A program made the position numbers and the translations under genes. From assembly GCF_024305035.1 (NCBI RefSeq), contig NZ_JAMWZB010000002.1, positions 1 through 45,306 of the forward strand: a DNA stretch of 45,306 bases. Reading direction: 5' to 3'. The DNA comes from Algoriphagus sp. GTDB lineage: Bacteria; Bacteroidota; Bacteroidia; Cytophagales; Cyclobacteriaceae. The notes under the pieces are model-generated. The model was not told the origin of the DNA. It worked only from the letters and a program-made list of their open reading frames with translations, and ran no database searches. Positions 9,352 to 17,989 of this stretch are shown piece by piece (positions within the stretch are counted from its first letter, which is position 1; every line of letters starts with the position of its first letter).

Positions 9352-9935
9352 AAAAGAGGTTTCCTTATTTTTAATTTTTCAATCGCCAATTGGTCTAAAT
9401 ATAAGATTTCGATTTTCAAATTCACAGCTTCAAGCGGTTCATCTTTTTCATCTCGATCTAAGTGGACAATTTTATCCACAATATCCATCCCTTGAATGAC
9501 TTGTCCAAATACCGTGTAATCCCCATCGAGCCGATGCAGCCCATTTTTGTTGTGGACAATGTAAAACTGACAGCGTGCCGAACGCTTTCCGGGATTGTCA
9601 TCACGGCCGGCACCTACTGCTCCATACACATGTTTTAGGTCGGGATGAAATTCCGGCTCTAACAAATATTCTGGATCTGAAAATCCGGCTGGAGTATCTG
9701 GACATCCTCCCTGAGCGACAAAATCAGGAATAACTCGATTAAAGGTTAAACTATCCCAATAGCCCGCCTCGGCAAGTTCAATAAAGCTATTCCGATGCGT
9801 AGGTGTGCGCTCATCAAAGGATAAATAGATTTCTCCCCATGAAGTGGTGATTTTGCCTACGGGTAATTTTTCTTGACTACTACCTGAAAAAATAGGGGTT
9901 AAAAGCAGAAGTAAAAGATGGGTGACTCTTATCAT
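9348..9935 (-). CDS. Secreted cyclophilin-type peptidyl-prolyl isomerase
   Basis: 195 residues. A hydrophobic signal sequence (about 4-20) leads into a cyclophilin domain. The active-site region FNRVIPDFVAQGG carries the catalytic Arg, followed by QFYIV (variant of QFFI) and the LDGDYTVFGQV motif that closes the fold. It should catalyse cis-trans isomerisation of Xaa-Pro bonds in exported proteins; a cleaved periplasmic form or a form tethered by the signal anchor are both possible. No lipobox Cys is seen. It is the first gene of the pair with the Gfo/Idh oxidoreductase, and the 133-base region upstream is shared with the divergent GAF kinase. Confidence 0.93.
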   Translation of the reverse strand: MIRVTHLLLLLLTPIFSGSSQEKLPVGKITTSWGEIYLSFDERTPTHRNSFIELAEAGYWDSLTFNRVIPDFVAQGGCPDTPAGFSDPEYLLEPEFHPDLKHVYGAVGAGRDDNPGKRSARCQFYIVHNKNGLHRLDGDYTVFGQVIQGMDIVDKIVHLDRDEKDEPLEAVNLKIEILYLDQLAIEKLKIRKPLL

Positions 9936-10068
9936 TGGAATGGAAAGTTTTTATGGGTTTAAATTTTTATGCGAACAAAGAAAGTATTTACTTGAAGATA
10001 AAATATTTAAAACATTAAGTAAGAAAAAATCATTGAGATAATACCTACTCGTTTTCTTTAAAAAACCT

Positions 10069-11289
10069 ATGCATCCAGAAAATCCACTACCTAAAAATGA
10101 ACTCGAAAGATTGCTGAAACTATCTGAGCTGGATCTTGATTACAGGGGGTTTAGAGAGTCCTTTCAAGATTTGACCAAGCTAGCCGCAAAAGTTGCTGGG
10201 ACCGAGATTTCGTTAATTAATTTGATTGATTCTTATACGCAGTGGAGTGTGTCTTCCTTTGGGATAGATTTAGAACAGATGCCTAGGGAGGATTCGGTTT
10301 GTCAATATACCCTTGCAGTTGCCGATGATGTTCAGGGCTTTGAAATAAAAAATTTGGCGGCAGATGAGCGGTTTAAGGATAAGTTTTATGTTAAATCAGA
10401 TCCAAATTTGACCTATTATTTTGGCGTTCCACTCAAAATGGGTGATCAGATTAATTTAGGAGCACTTTGTGTGTTGGATAAAGAATATCAGGAAATCACA
10501 CCTGAGAAAAAAGAAATGCTGGAATTAATTGCCGGTGAGGTAGTCAATCGAATTCGTATTCACTTTGCCATCAATCAGCTCCAATCTAAAATTTCGGAGA
10601 GCAACCAAGTGAAAAATAAAGTTGCTCACGATATCCGAGGTCCAATCGGGGGGATTATTGGTTTGGCCGAAATCATACAGATGCAGGGGGATAGCAACAA
10701 ACTTGAGGAGGTGCTCGATTTTATTAAATTAATTCAAAAGAGTGGAAAATCCGTTCTTGAACTGGCTGATGAAATCCTTTCTCAAGACTACGGAAAAGAG
10801 AAAAAGAAATTACCTTCTGCTCAAGAGCTGACTCTGGAACTCTTAGAGGATAAGCTCCGCGATATGTATGCTCCGCAGGCAATTTCAAAATCAATCAAGC
10901 TGGAAGTAAACTACAAAGAGGAGAATGCGGATATCCCTTTTCCCAAAAATAAATTGATGCAGATTTTAGGAAACTTGATTTCAAACGCCTTGAAATTCAC
11001 TCCGCCTGAAGGAAAAGTCACCGTGTCGATGGAAATGGAAGTTTTGGATTTGGATAGAATCCTACGCTTCGAGGTGGCCGATACGGGTACTGGCATGAGT
11101 GAAGCAAAAATTACTGAGATTTTGGAAGGAAGGGCCGAAAGTACGCAGGGAACTGGAAATGAGACGGGATTTGGATTTGGATTAAACCTAGTTATCCATC
11201 TGATCCAAAGCCTCAAAGGAAAGCTTGAAATCGAGTCTAAACCCGGGGAAGGGAGCATATTTAAAATCACCATCCCGATTAAGGGATAG
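10069..11289 (+). CDS. GAF-domain sensor histidine kinase (cytosolic)
   Basis: 406 residues with no membrane segments. A GAF domain (about 25-165, with VCQYTLA and YYFGVPLKMGDQINLGALCVLD) precedes a HisKA domain with H187 in VAHDIRGPIGG. A HATPase domain follows, with NLISNALKFTPPEG, ADTGTGMS and GFGFGLNLVIHLI. It has no receiver and no adjacent regulator on its strand, so its partner is probably encoded elsewhere; the lone receivers of the 63-1906 operon are candidates (inference). It is transcribed away from the cyclophilin gene, and its stop lies one base from the stop of the convergent acyltransferase gene. Confidence 0.92.
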   Translation: MHPENPLPKNELERLLKLSELDLDYRGFRESFQDLTKLAAKVAGTEISLINLIDSYTQWSVSSFGIDLEQMPREDSVCQYTLAVADDVQGFEIKNLAADERFKDKFYVKSDPNLTYYFGVPLKMGDQINLGALCVLDKEYQEITPEKKEMLELIAGEVVNRIRIHFAINQLQSKISESNQVKNKVAHDIRGPIGGIIGLAEIIQMQGDSNKLEEVLDFIKLIQKSGKSVLELADEILSQDYGKEKKKLPSAQELTLELLEDKLRDMYAPQAISKSIKLEVNYKEENADIPFPKNKLMQILGNLISNALKFTPPEGKVTVSMEMEVLDLDRILRFEVADTGTGMSEAKITEILEGRAESTQGTGNETGFGFGLNLVIHLIQSLKGKLEIESKPGEGSIFKITIPIKG

Positions 11290-11290
11290 C

Positions 11291-12424
11291 CTAGCTCAAC
11301 TTTACTTTCTGCTTATTGATCACTGGAAAAGCATACATGGATAGGAAATTTTGTAGTTCCTCCGGACTTTTGCTATTGAGTTTTTCCTGAATTCGTTTTT
11401 GGAAATCCTGTTTTTCAGATTCGGTATAGTGGGAGTGATGCGCTTCATTACCCTCCAATAAATCATAGGCAATAAAATTGCTTGGCCAAAGTTTATATCC
11501 TTTCCAAATGCTTTGATCGATGATTTCTGCCAGTTGGGAAAGTTTCTCGCTTTGGTTGCTTTCACCCTGTGCGATTTGTCGAATTTCTTGATCGAGAATC
11601 CCATTGACTTGGATATGAATCCGCTTTTTGGTACCCATAATTCCCCGAAGCAGATTCAGAAAATCTTCATTTTCTCCTTTTACATATTTTTCTTGCCTTG
11701 ATTTGGCCAACAGTTCCGGTAATTTTAAAATGTCGGTGGGGTCGTATTCGTAGGAAATGGAGATGGGTACGAGTTTGATTTTCTCAAAAAAGCCGAAGGG
11801 ATTGTTTCCCTCTTCTGCCAAAGTAAGCATCTTGAGCACCCCTCGATGGGTAATGTCATTTCCGTCTTTGGTTCGTCCCTCGCGCTGTGCGGTCCAAACC
11901 GAGCGGTTTTCCTGAAGTAGGGATTTTCGAATGTAGGCCGATACCAATTGAGAGCTCTCCAGGAGTGCCCTCCCGCTTAAGCCCCGACGAATGGCGAAAT
12001 TCCGATTGAGTCGGGATAAGGTATGGAGAAAAGGTTTTTTGATTAGGTTATCTCCGATAGCCGAGGTGGTCATGACCAAACCATTCTCATATAGGCAAGC
12101 ATTGAGTAAGGAGGTGTCCAATATGATGTCCCGATGATTGGAAACAAAAAGGTAGGCGGTATTGGGCTCCAGCTGTTCAAAACCTCCTGTGCTTAATCCG
12201 TCCGAACTTTTCTCCAATACCCGCATTAATCCCGGATAAATGAAATTGATCTGAAAATCCCGAAGTGAATGGGTATGCATCAGCCGTTCTTTCCAAAGCT
12301 TATTGTGGTCGTTTGGGAAAGAAAAATTCATCATGGCCTCGAGCATAGGGTCGTCAATAATTTGACGAATTGCCTGGTTTGCCTCGGCGTCATAAAATGG
12401 TCTGATGGAATCGAATTTTGACAT
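11291..12424 (-). CDS. PlsC-like glycerolipid acyltransferase
   Basis: About 377 residues from the ATG at 12424. An in-frame ATG 8 codons earlier is possible, but family members start near MSKFDSIRPF. The acyltransferase active-site region is VSNHRDIILD, an NHRD variant of the NHx4D motif, and a second conserved block is REGRTKDGND (the EGxR-type substrate site). The family transfers acyl chains to glycerol-3-phosphate or lysophosphatidate at the inner membrane. No clear TM helix is seen, so it is probably peripheral. The exact acceptor cannot be assigned. It converges with the GAF kinase with only one base between the stops. Confidence 0.85.
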   Translation of the reverse strand: MSKFDSIRPFYDAEANQAIRQIIDDPMLEAMMNFSFPNDHNKLWKERLMHTHSLRDFQINFIYPGLMRVLEKSSDGLSTGGFEQLEPNTAYLFVSNHRDIILDTSLLNACLYENGLVMTTSAIGDNLIKKPFLHTLSRLNRNFAIRRGLSGRALLESSQLVSAYIRKSLLQENRSVWTAQREGRTKDGNDITHRGVLKMLTLAEEGNNPFGFFEKIKLVPISISYEYDPTDILKLPELLAKSRQEKYVKGENEDFLNLLRGIMGTKKRIHIQVNGILDQEIRQIAQGESNQSEKLSQLAEIIDQSIWKGYKLWPSNFIAYDLLEGNEAHHSHYTESEKQDFQKRIQEKLNSKSPEELQNFLSMYAFPVINKQKVKLS

Positions 12425-12511
12425 AAAGTAGGGATGAACAGGTTGCAAAAAGCAAAAAATCGCTCAAAAAGTGAAAGATTTATGCCTTAAGCTAGATTGA
12501 TCAAAGGCTAA

Positions 12512-13366
12512 TCAGTCCCGTTTCAAGTACTTACTGATAAATAATAAATGGACAGGCAAAGCTTCGGTCCAATATTGCCAGGTATGTGCCCCCGGCCGCT
12601 CAATATAGTCATGGGGTGTTTCATTTTCCAAGAGCAACTCATGAAGCTGGCGGTTGGTGTCGATGAGAAAGTCATCAACTCCACAATCGATAATTAGGGC
12701 GGTTTGATTACGCTTTAATTCATCGATTAAACCAACAACGGTATAGGGGTTAAAGTCCGGAGCTTCGTAGTTCAGCCCTTCTCCCAGCATTTCTTTTTGG
12801 CCTTTTTGCCGGAGATTTCTAAAATCTTCCGGGACTTTCCACATGCGAGTATCGATATTCATCACCCCACTCATGCTGCCGGCTGCAATGAATAACTCCG
12901 GGTGTTTGGCAGAAATCATCAATGCACCGTGTCCTCCCATCGATAGCCCCGTGATTGCTCGAGACTCTTTCTGGGCCAATGTTCGGTAAAGACGGTCTAT
13001 TTGAGGGATCAATTCCTGCGTGAAATAGCTTTCATACTGAACACTGTCCATCATCGGGCTGTCGTAATAATAACTGGCAGGACCTACCCCCGGGGTAACA
13101 ATGATGAGATTGTAGGCAGCGGCCATTCGATTAACCAAGCCTGGTTCGGTAACTTTTTGATGCCAGTCATTAAATGCTCCCGAGCCACCGTGTAAGAGAT
13201 AGAGCACCGGGTAGCGACCGGTTGTAGATTCATAGCTGGGAGGAAGGGTGACGGCAACCTTGAGATTCTTTTCCATTAAGTCACTGTAAACTTGAATCGA
13301 ATCCACCCTGACTTGTGACCAAGCCATCATCGGGAAAAGGAAAATAAGAAATAGGGATTTTTTCAT
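12512..13366 (-). CDS. Secreted esterase D-like alpha/beta hydrolase
   Basis: 284 residues with a Sec signal peptide (MKKSLFLIFLFPMMAWSQ). The body is the putative esterase fold (PF00756-like): VLYLLHGGSG near the oxyanion hole, the nucleophile Ser in GLSMGGHGAL, an acidic residue in IDCGVDDF and the catalytic His in GAHTWQYW. Such enzymes cleave short-chain, feruloyl or acetyl esters. The family resemblance is to tributyrin esterases and the XynZ feruloyl esterase domain, but the substrate is unknown. It is monocistronic, divergent from the AI-2E permease, with a 134-base shared upstream region. Confidence 0.9.
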   Translation of the reverse strand: MKKSLFLIFLFPMMAWSQVRVDSIQVYSDLMEKNLKVAVTLPPSYESTTGRYPVLYLLHGGSGAFNDWHQKVTEPGLVNRMAAAYNLIIVTPGVGPASYYYDSPMMDSVQYESYFTQELIPQIDRLYRTLAQKESRAITGLSMGGHGALMISAKHPELFIAAGSMSGVMNIDTRMWKVPEDFRNLRQKGQKEMLGEGLNYEAPDFNPYTVVGLIDELKRNQTALIIDCGVDDFLIDTNRQLHELLLENETPHDYIERPGAHTWQYWTEALPVHLLFISKYLKRD

Positions 13367-13500
13367 AGGTCTGGGATCGGATTTAGAACGAGGAAAAATA
13401 AGGATAAATTGTAAATTTTTACGCAGCGATTTTACAATCGGGAATATAGGACTTCCGGCAAATTTGTATATTCCTGAATTAAATCTTAGTGATCATTGCG

Positions 13501-14577
13501 ATGCAAAAAACCGCCTATTTCCTGATTTCTATTGTTTTAGGGGCCATAGTCCTGCGTGAAGGCGATTTTTTGCTGGTCCCCATGGTCTGGGGAATATTTT
13601 TTGCCTTTGCCTTGACTCCAATTTCCAATTGGTTTGAGAAGAGGAGGTTCCCTCGCAGCTTATCCATTATTTTGAGTATTCTATTGGTTAGCATGATTGT
13701 TTTTGGAGTCTTTTATGTACTTCTGGGTCAAATGGTCGGTTTAATTCAGGATATTCCAGAGATCAGTTACAGCTTGGAAACTAAGTTCAAGGTGTATTTG
13801 GAAGAAATCTCGCTTTTACTCGGTAGGGAGATTTTAAACGAGGCCACTTCCGGGGAAGTGCTGAATTATTTTAAACCGGAGAATTTGAATACGACACTCT
13901 TTGCGACAGGTAAATCCTTAACTTTGGCAGGAATCATTCCCCTGTATATTTTTTTGTTGATGTATTATAGAGATTTTTTCGTTGAGTTTTTGATTCGGTT
14001 TTCCTCCAGAAATAAAGACAAAGTACTAGCCTGGGCGGTGGATTCAGGGAAGGTTATTCAGCTTTACCTCAGTGGGATGATTCGTGTGACAGGGATTGTA
14101 GCGGTATTGGCAGGATTGTTCTTTTACGTGATAGATGTGAAATACTTTTTACTCTTTGCAGCATTCATAGCTGTGATGAATTTGATTCCCTATGTAGGCG
14201 TTTTTATTTCCTCCTTCTTCGGCATTCTTTACGTTTTCCTAACGACTGATACGATGATTTATCCTTTGTTGACTTTTGGTGTTTTGTGGGGAATACAGCT
14301 TTTGGAAAATAATATCATTACCCCCTTAATTGTCGGATCTCAGGTTAAAGTGAATGCCTTAGCTGTGATTTTGGCCATATTGCTGGGCGGATGGCTTTGG
14401 GGGGTTTCAGGAATGGTGCTTTTCATTCCTTTAGTCGGAGTGCTAAAAATTACCCTAGAACGTACCCCTGGACTGGAAGCGTTCGGGTATTTGTTGAGTG
14501 ATGATTTACCTAAAAGTCAGTCGAGTGGCTGGAGTTTTTTAAGAATTTTTAACAAGAGAACCCAGAAAAATGAATGA
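13501..14577 (+). CDS. AI-2E family permease
   Basis: About 358 residues from the ATG at 13501. A GTG four codons upstream is open but less likely. Hydrophobic segments are arranged as in the AI-2E/YdiK/PerM family: two near the N-terminus (to about residue 75), a soluble insert of about 60 residues, and then a cluster of helices. The cluster includes FAAFIAVMNLIPYVGVF and QLLENNIITPLIVGSQV, the most conserved family blocks. Members export autoinducer-2-like or other small molecules, or act as ion/proton antiporters; function here is not determined. The C-terminal 30 residues are a short cytosolic tail. Confidence 0.92.
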   Translation: MQKTAYFLISIVLGAIVLREGDFLLVPMVWGIFFAFALTPISNWFEKRRFPRSLSIILSILLVSMIVFGVFYVLLGQMVGLIQDIPEISYSLETKFKVYLEEISLLLGREILNEATSGEVLNYFKPENLNTTLFATGKSLTLAGIIPLYIFLLMYYRDFFVEFLIRFSSRNKDKVLAWAVDSGKVIQLYLSGMIRVTGIVAVLAGLFFYVIDVKYFLLFAAFIAVMNLIPYVGVFISSFFGILYVFLTTDTMIYPLLTFGVLWGIQLLENNIITPLIVGSQVKVNALAVILAILLGGWLWGVSGMVLFIPLVGVLKITLERTPGLEAFGYLLSDDLPKSQSSGWSFLRIFNKRTQKNE

Positions 14578-14944
14578 AAGTTAGGCTTGATCTTTTTTCA
14601 ATACGATGAATGCTCGTCTCCCTTTTTGGGTATGTAGTTGGTGATGTAGTTTGTTTGTTTCTTGGGCCTATTTTCAGGTTGCTGACAGCTTCGCTTAGCG
14701 AAGTTTCTCAGTTCTGCCCGAATGATTTTCTACTGAAAAAGTCAGTGCAGAAGGACTATTGAGTTTTGCTGAAGGACAGGGGAAGCCTTTTGTAAAAATC
14801 GTTTGATATCGTGTTTTTCCTGGGTTATTCCCCATGTTTTCTGTATCGAAGTGTTGGCTTCATTCCTCTTTCGGAAACTAACCAAATGATGCATCCTAAA
14901 TCGATGAGATTAAGGGTGCCACCAAAGCTTTGTGATGATGGATA
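14578..14944. other. Gene-free spacer
   Basis: 367 bases between convergent genes. I see no coding remnant. A compact perfect hairpin (CTTCGCT, one base, AGCGAAG) lies at about 14689-14703 but has no T-run, so I do not call it a terminator. Confidence 0.4.
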
Positions 14945-15703
14945 TCATAGTTGAATAAGTTTGTTTCGTTCAAAAAGCAGATGCTCATTTTGTTGTACAT
15001 ACCCAAGTTGATTAGTTATCAGCTTTGTATTTCCAATGGTAAACTCAGGGGTATTGGTATGATGATGACCATAGACCCAATAGGCAATTTTGGAGGATTC
15101 GATCAAATTATGTAGCTCTACGGCAAAGGCCTCATTGAGAATATCCCCTTTATAGTGCTCAGGATAGTTGAGAAAAGTAGGGCAGTGATGGGTGAAAACT
15201 ACCGTTTGTTCCTCAGGTTTTGCATTGAGTTCCCTTTGAATAAATGTCAAACTCTCTGCATGCAACCGATTGTAAAGCTCAGCTGAAAAGCGATGGCCTT
15301 GGTTTCTAATTAAATGAAAATCATTTAGTCTGCGTTCGATCTGCCATTTATAGCTGGGACTGATTTTGCTCCAAAGGGTGGAAAAAATCAGTTTCGTTTT
15401 TTCATAAACCACAGAAATGTTGTTTACTAAAAACACATTGCTTCTCATTGCTTCATTCAGCACCCCACTTTTTTCGGTAATATCAAAATGGTAATATTCA
15501 TGATTCCCCGGTATCCAATAGGTGGTTTCAAAATGATCACTGACATAGTTGATAAAATCGAGGTGTTGATCCAAGACAGCAAATGGAACAATATCTCCCG
15601 CCAAGACCAGCACATTGCCCACGGGATCCAAAGGCTGCAGACTTAAGTATGCTTTGTTGGAGGGAAACTCCAGGTGAAGGTCAGAGGCGAATTGGAGTTT
15701 CAT
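14945..15703 (-). CDS. Calcineurin-like metallophosphoesterase
   Basis: About 252 residues from the ATG at 15703, chosen because the family begins right at the first strand KLQFASDLHLE; another ATG lies two codons upstream. All metal motifs are present: SDLHLE (DxH), LAGDI (GD), PGNHEYY (GNHE), FTHHCP and YGHHHT. It is cytosolic and should hydrolyse phosphomonoesters or phosphodiesters with two metal ions. The substrate is unknown. It stands alone, next to the primase-like gene and close to the tRNA-Pro island boundary. Confidence 0.92.
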   Translation of the reverse strand: MKLQFASDLHLEFPSNKAYLSLQPLDPVGNVLVLAGDIVPFAVLDQHLDFINYVSDHFETTYWIPGNHEYYHFDITEKSGVLNEAMRSNVFLVNNISVVYEKTKLIFSTLWSKISPSYKWQIERRLNDFHLIRNQGHRFSAELYNRLHAESLTFIQRELNAKPEEQTVVFTHHCPTFLNYPEHYKGDILNEAFAVELHNLIESSKIAYWVYGHHHTNTPEFTIGNTKLITNQLGYVQQNEHLLFERNKLIQL

Positions 15704-15986
15704 TGCCATTATTTTTTCGATTTTGCAGGTTCAAACCGACAAACGATCGTATTGACCAATCAGGTATTTCGCTGTCCATGAAGCCTCATTTTTCTTTTGG
15801 GTGGGATGAAATTTGCAATCTCACCCTTTTATCCTTACCGATCTATTTGACTTTTCATTCCCCCAATACAGTCCTTCCATCAGGGGTTGAATCTTCTTAG
15901 CCCTTCAGTTTGGCTCAGCTCCCTGACGCTGAACTAGCTTGTTCCTTACTCGAAATTTTTCCCCTCAAAGAATCGGTATGGTGGGA

Positions 15987-16865
15987 TTAGGACCTTTCAT
16001 TGATCAGTTTCTCATTGAGATCTTCATACCCGCTGTAGAAATCACTGCAATCCTTGATCAAAACATCATCTAAGTGTAGAAGCGAATCCGTTGCTTTATT
16101 GCCCGCCGAATCATTATCCAGGAAAAGTAGTACCCGCCCATAGTTCGGAAGTAAGGGTTTAATTCGATCTACAAAGGCCAAGGAATTTAAAATGATGGCA
16201 TCCGAAGTATTCACTACTGATTCCTCCAAGGTTGCTAAGGACAAAAAATCAAACATTCCTTCGGTGATAATAAGCTGGCTTGAATCATTCTGAATGAATG
16301 AATAGGTCTTGGGGCTACTTGAGTTTTTAAGGTATTTATTGCGAAGTTCCCAACCGCCATCAGTATTGCGAAGTCCGACAGCATAATATTGTTTGCCCTG
16401 ATAGCGATAGCTTACTTGGCTACAGTACTTTCTGGATACCCTTACTGGAATTCTTCTTGAATAGATATACCTAAGTAAGGCTGGGTGTTGCAGCGGTCCA
16501 ATTTCAGTAATTTGGAGTTTCGACTCTGTGGATAAATTTTTTTTAGAAGGATTAGTTTTAGGCGTTCTAAAAGTGAAGAACTCCATATCATCCTTTAAAA
16601 AATCCAGTGCTTCTTTTTCAGAGCAGGATTTTAGCTCCATGATCAGGTCTATGGTTGTGCCTCCTTTTCCTAATCCGAAGTCATACCATAAATTCTTGGA
16701 TAAAGAGACATTAAACGAGGCTTGTGTTTCTGAGCGAAAGGGACTTAGAAACCAAGCTTGTTTTTCTGAAGTCTTGGTGGGGAGGTGTCCTAATTTGGCC
16801 AATGTTTTAACAAGGCAAATCTTACGGGCGGTTTCGAAACTTAAATTTTTTTCCGGGTACTCCAT
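15987..16865 (-). CDS. Toprim primase-like protein with degenerate zinc-finger region
   Basis: 292 residues. The N-terminal part (about 35-90) matches the DnaG CHC2 zinc-domain pattern in spacing (SPFRSETQASF, then WYDFGLGKGGTTIDLIM), but the zinc-binding Cys and His are replaced, so metal binding is probably lost. The C-terminal half is a Toprim domain, with the acidic Glu in ITEGMFDFL and the DxD in FLDNDSAGNK. Proteins of this build are typical of Bacteroidota conjugative and integrative elements. It lies just outside the tRNA-Pro repeat at 17442, so it may belong to an older insertion at the same site (inference). Confidence 0.87.
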   Translation of the reverse strand: MEYPEKNLSFETARKICLVKTLAKLGHLPTKTSEKQAWFLSPFRSETQASFNVSLSKNLWYDFGLGKGGTTIDLIMELKSCSEKEALDFLKDDMEFFTFRTPKTNPSKKNLSTESKLQITEIGPLQHPALLRYIYSRRIPVRVSRKYCSQVSYRYQGKQYYAVGLRNTDGGWELRNKYLKNSSSPKTYSFIQNDSSQLIITEGMFDFLSLATLEESVVNTSDAIILNSLAFVDRIKPLLPNYGRVLLFLDNDSAGNKATDSLLHLDDVLIKDCSDFYSGYEDLNEKLINERS

Positions 16866-17441
16866 TTATTCTCTTGTTTACCTTCAAATTCATCATCCGG
16901 GTAGGATAGAGGTTAGTTTGATGACCAAACAAAAATTGCCCTTGGATCCTGGCTAGTGCTGAGCGGATTACCGCATTGACTCTCTGAGGCCATCTTTTTT
17001 ACAAAAAAGGAGGGGATCAAACAGGCTTTTCGCTTATACGGCCATCTTCTCTCTAAAGTAAGGAAAAATGGCAAAAAATACATGTAACCGACAGATCTCT
17101 AGGTCTTAGGGTTTTCACGAGGTCTGATGGTTTAAAATTTCCGTTTCATTTTTACGCTTAGCTGAGTTCATCCAAGTTTCGGTCAAAGCCTACCGTTGGT
17201 TGTCTGTTGATTTTTGACCGATCACCCTGACTTTGCCTAAAGTAAATGATCACTTCGAATTTTCTTAGAGGTTTGACTCGTTTTTACATCTACCCAAAAA
17301 GGTTTTGAATAGGTAGATCTTAAATAAATGAAGTAAGGTAACTTATTCAAAATCTAAGCCCTGCCCCTAATTATTCGAATGGATCAGGTGGCATAAAAAT
17401 AAAAACGGGACAAAATAGAATTTTCTAATTCGTCCCGTCTA
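16866..17441. other. Gene-free flank left of the island boundary
   Basis: Both strands are closed by frequent stops and no protein remnant is recognised. A short inverted repeat (ATCTACC...GGTAGAT, about 17288-17318) and the terminator at 17405-17438 are the only structured elements seen. Confidence 0.4.
17405..17438 (-). terminator. Intrinsic terminator beside the truncated tRNA-Pro end
   Basis: Arms ACGGGAC (17405-17411) and GTCCCGT (17432-17438) pair perfectly, and the inner TAGAA/TTCTA extends the stem. Read on the minus strand, the hairpin is followed by TTTTTATTTTTA. It lies directly after the tRNA-Pro 3' end copy at 17442, exactly where a tRNA terminator should be. I infer it is the original terminator of tRNA-Pro, now separated from the gene by the island. 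Confidence 0.75.
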
Positions 17442-17465
17442 GTCGGGGTGGCAGGATTCGAACCT
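17442..17465 (-). repeat. Left attachment site: copy of the tRNA-Pro 3' end
   Basis: These 24 bases are identical and in the same orientation to 40670-40693, which cover the 3' end (acceptor and most of the T arm) of the intact tRNA-Pro. Identity stops at both ends (A/C on the left, G/A on the right). The rest of a tRNA is not present here. This is the classic footprint of tyrosine-recombinase integration into a tRNA gene. Confidence 0.85.
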
Positions 17466-17989
17466 GAGCTTGTAATTTACGGATATACAATTGTTCGTGC
17501 TTGCTGTTTTTCTTTATGTCACCGAATAAGGCAAAATTATTTTTTAGTGATGTAACTTATTAAAATACAACAAGTTAATACATTTGCTTGTGTTTTTCAG
17601 AAATAATTTCCAAAATAATTAAAATCAGCCCCGCTTTAGAAGTTCTGTAAACCAACAGATTTTAGTTAAATAGCTTTCCAACCTTCTTATTTAGTTGAAT
17701 TTCGTCGCCTAATTAAGATTGGGGTTCCTGTTTTATTTGATGTCTCACCGGCTGAAGCTGGCGAGATTTTAATCTTAATTGTAACGTGCAGATTATCAGA
17801 GGTGATTATTGTACGTTTTCTTGTACTAAATAATTTAAGTAACAGGTAATTTAGTTTATTGTCTTTTATCTACTCTTCCAAAGATTATTTTGTTTTAGAA
17901 TTGTGCCTGTACAACTGTTTTCTGAATGAACTTGAATTCAAAGACTTAATTTATAAAAATGAAAGGGGTTAGTTAAATTCTAATAAAAT
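17466..17989. other. Island left end, non-coding, with a nested inverted repeat
   Basis: No coding remnant is seen on either strand. A perfect 10-base inverted repeat (AATTAAGATT at 17711-17720, AATCTTAATT at 17771-17780) encloses a second hairpin with 11-base arms at 17743-17753 and 17756-17766. The inner arms have two non-Watson-Crick positions. The nested structure could be a recombinase arm-site or a structured RNA. The function is unknown. Confidence 0.4.

Noticed and set aside
14689..14703. Perfect short hairpin after the AI-2E permease gene.
   Set aside because: No T-run follows on either strand and it is over 100 bases from the stop, so a terminator call is not supported.
15583..15900. 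Plus-strand frame of 105 codons overlapping the metallophosphoesterase start.
   Set aside because: The first half is antisense to the conserved metal-binding motifs; the rest has no protein-like pattern.
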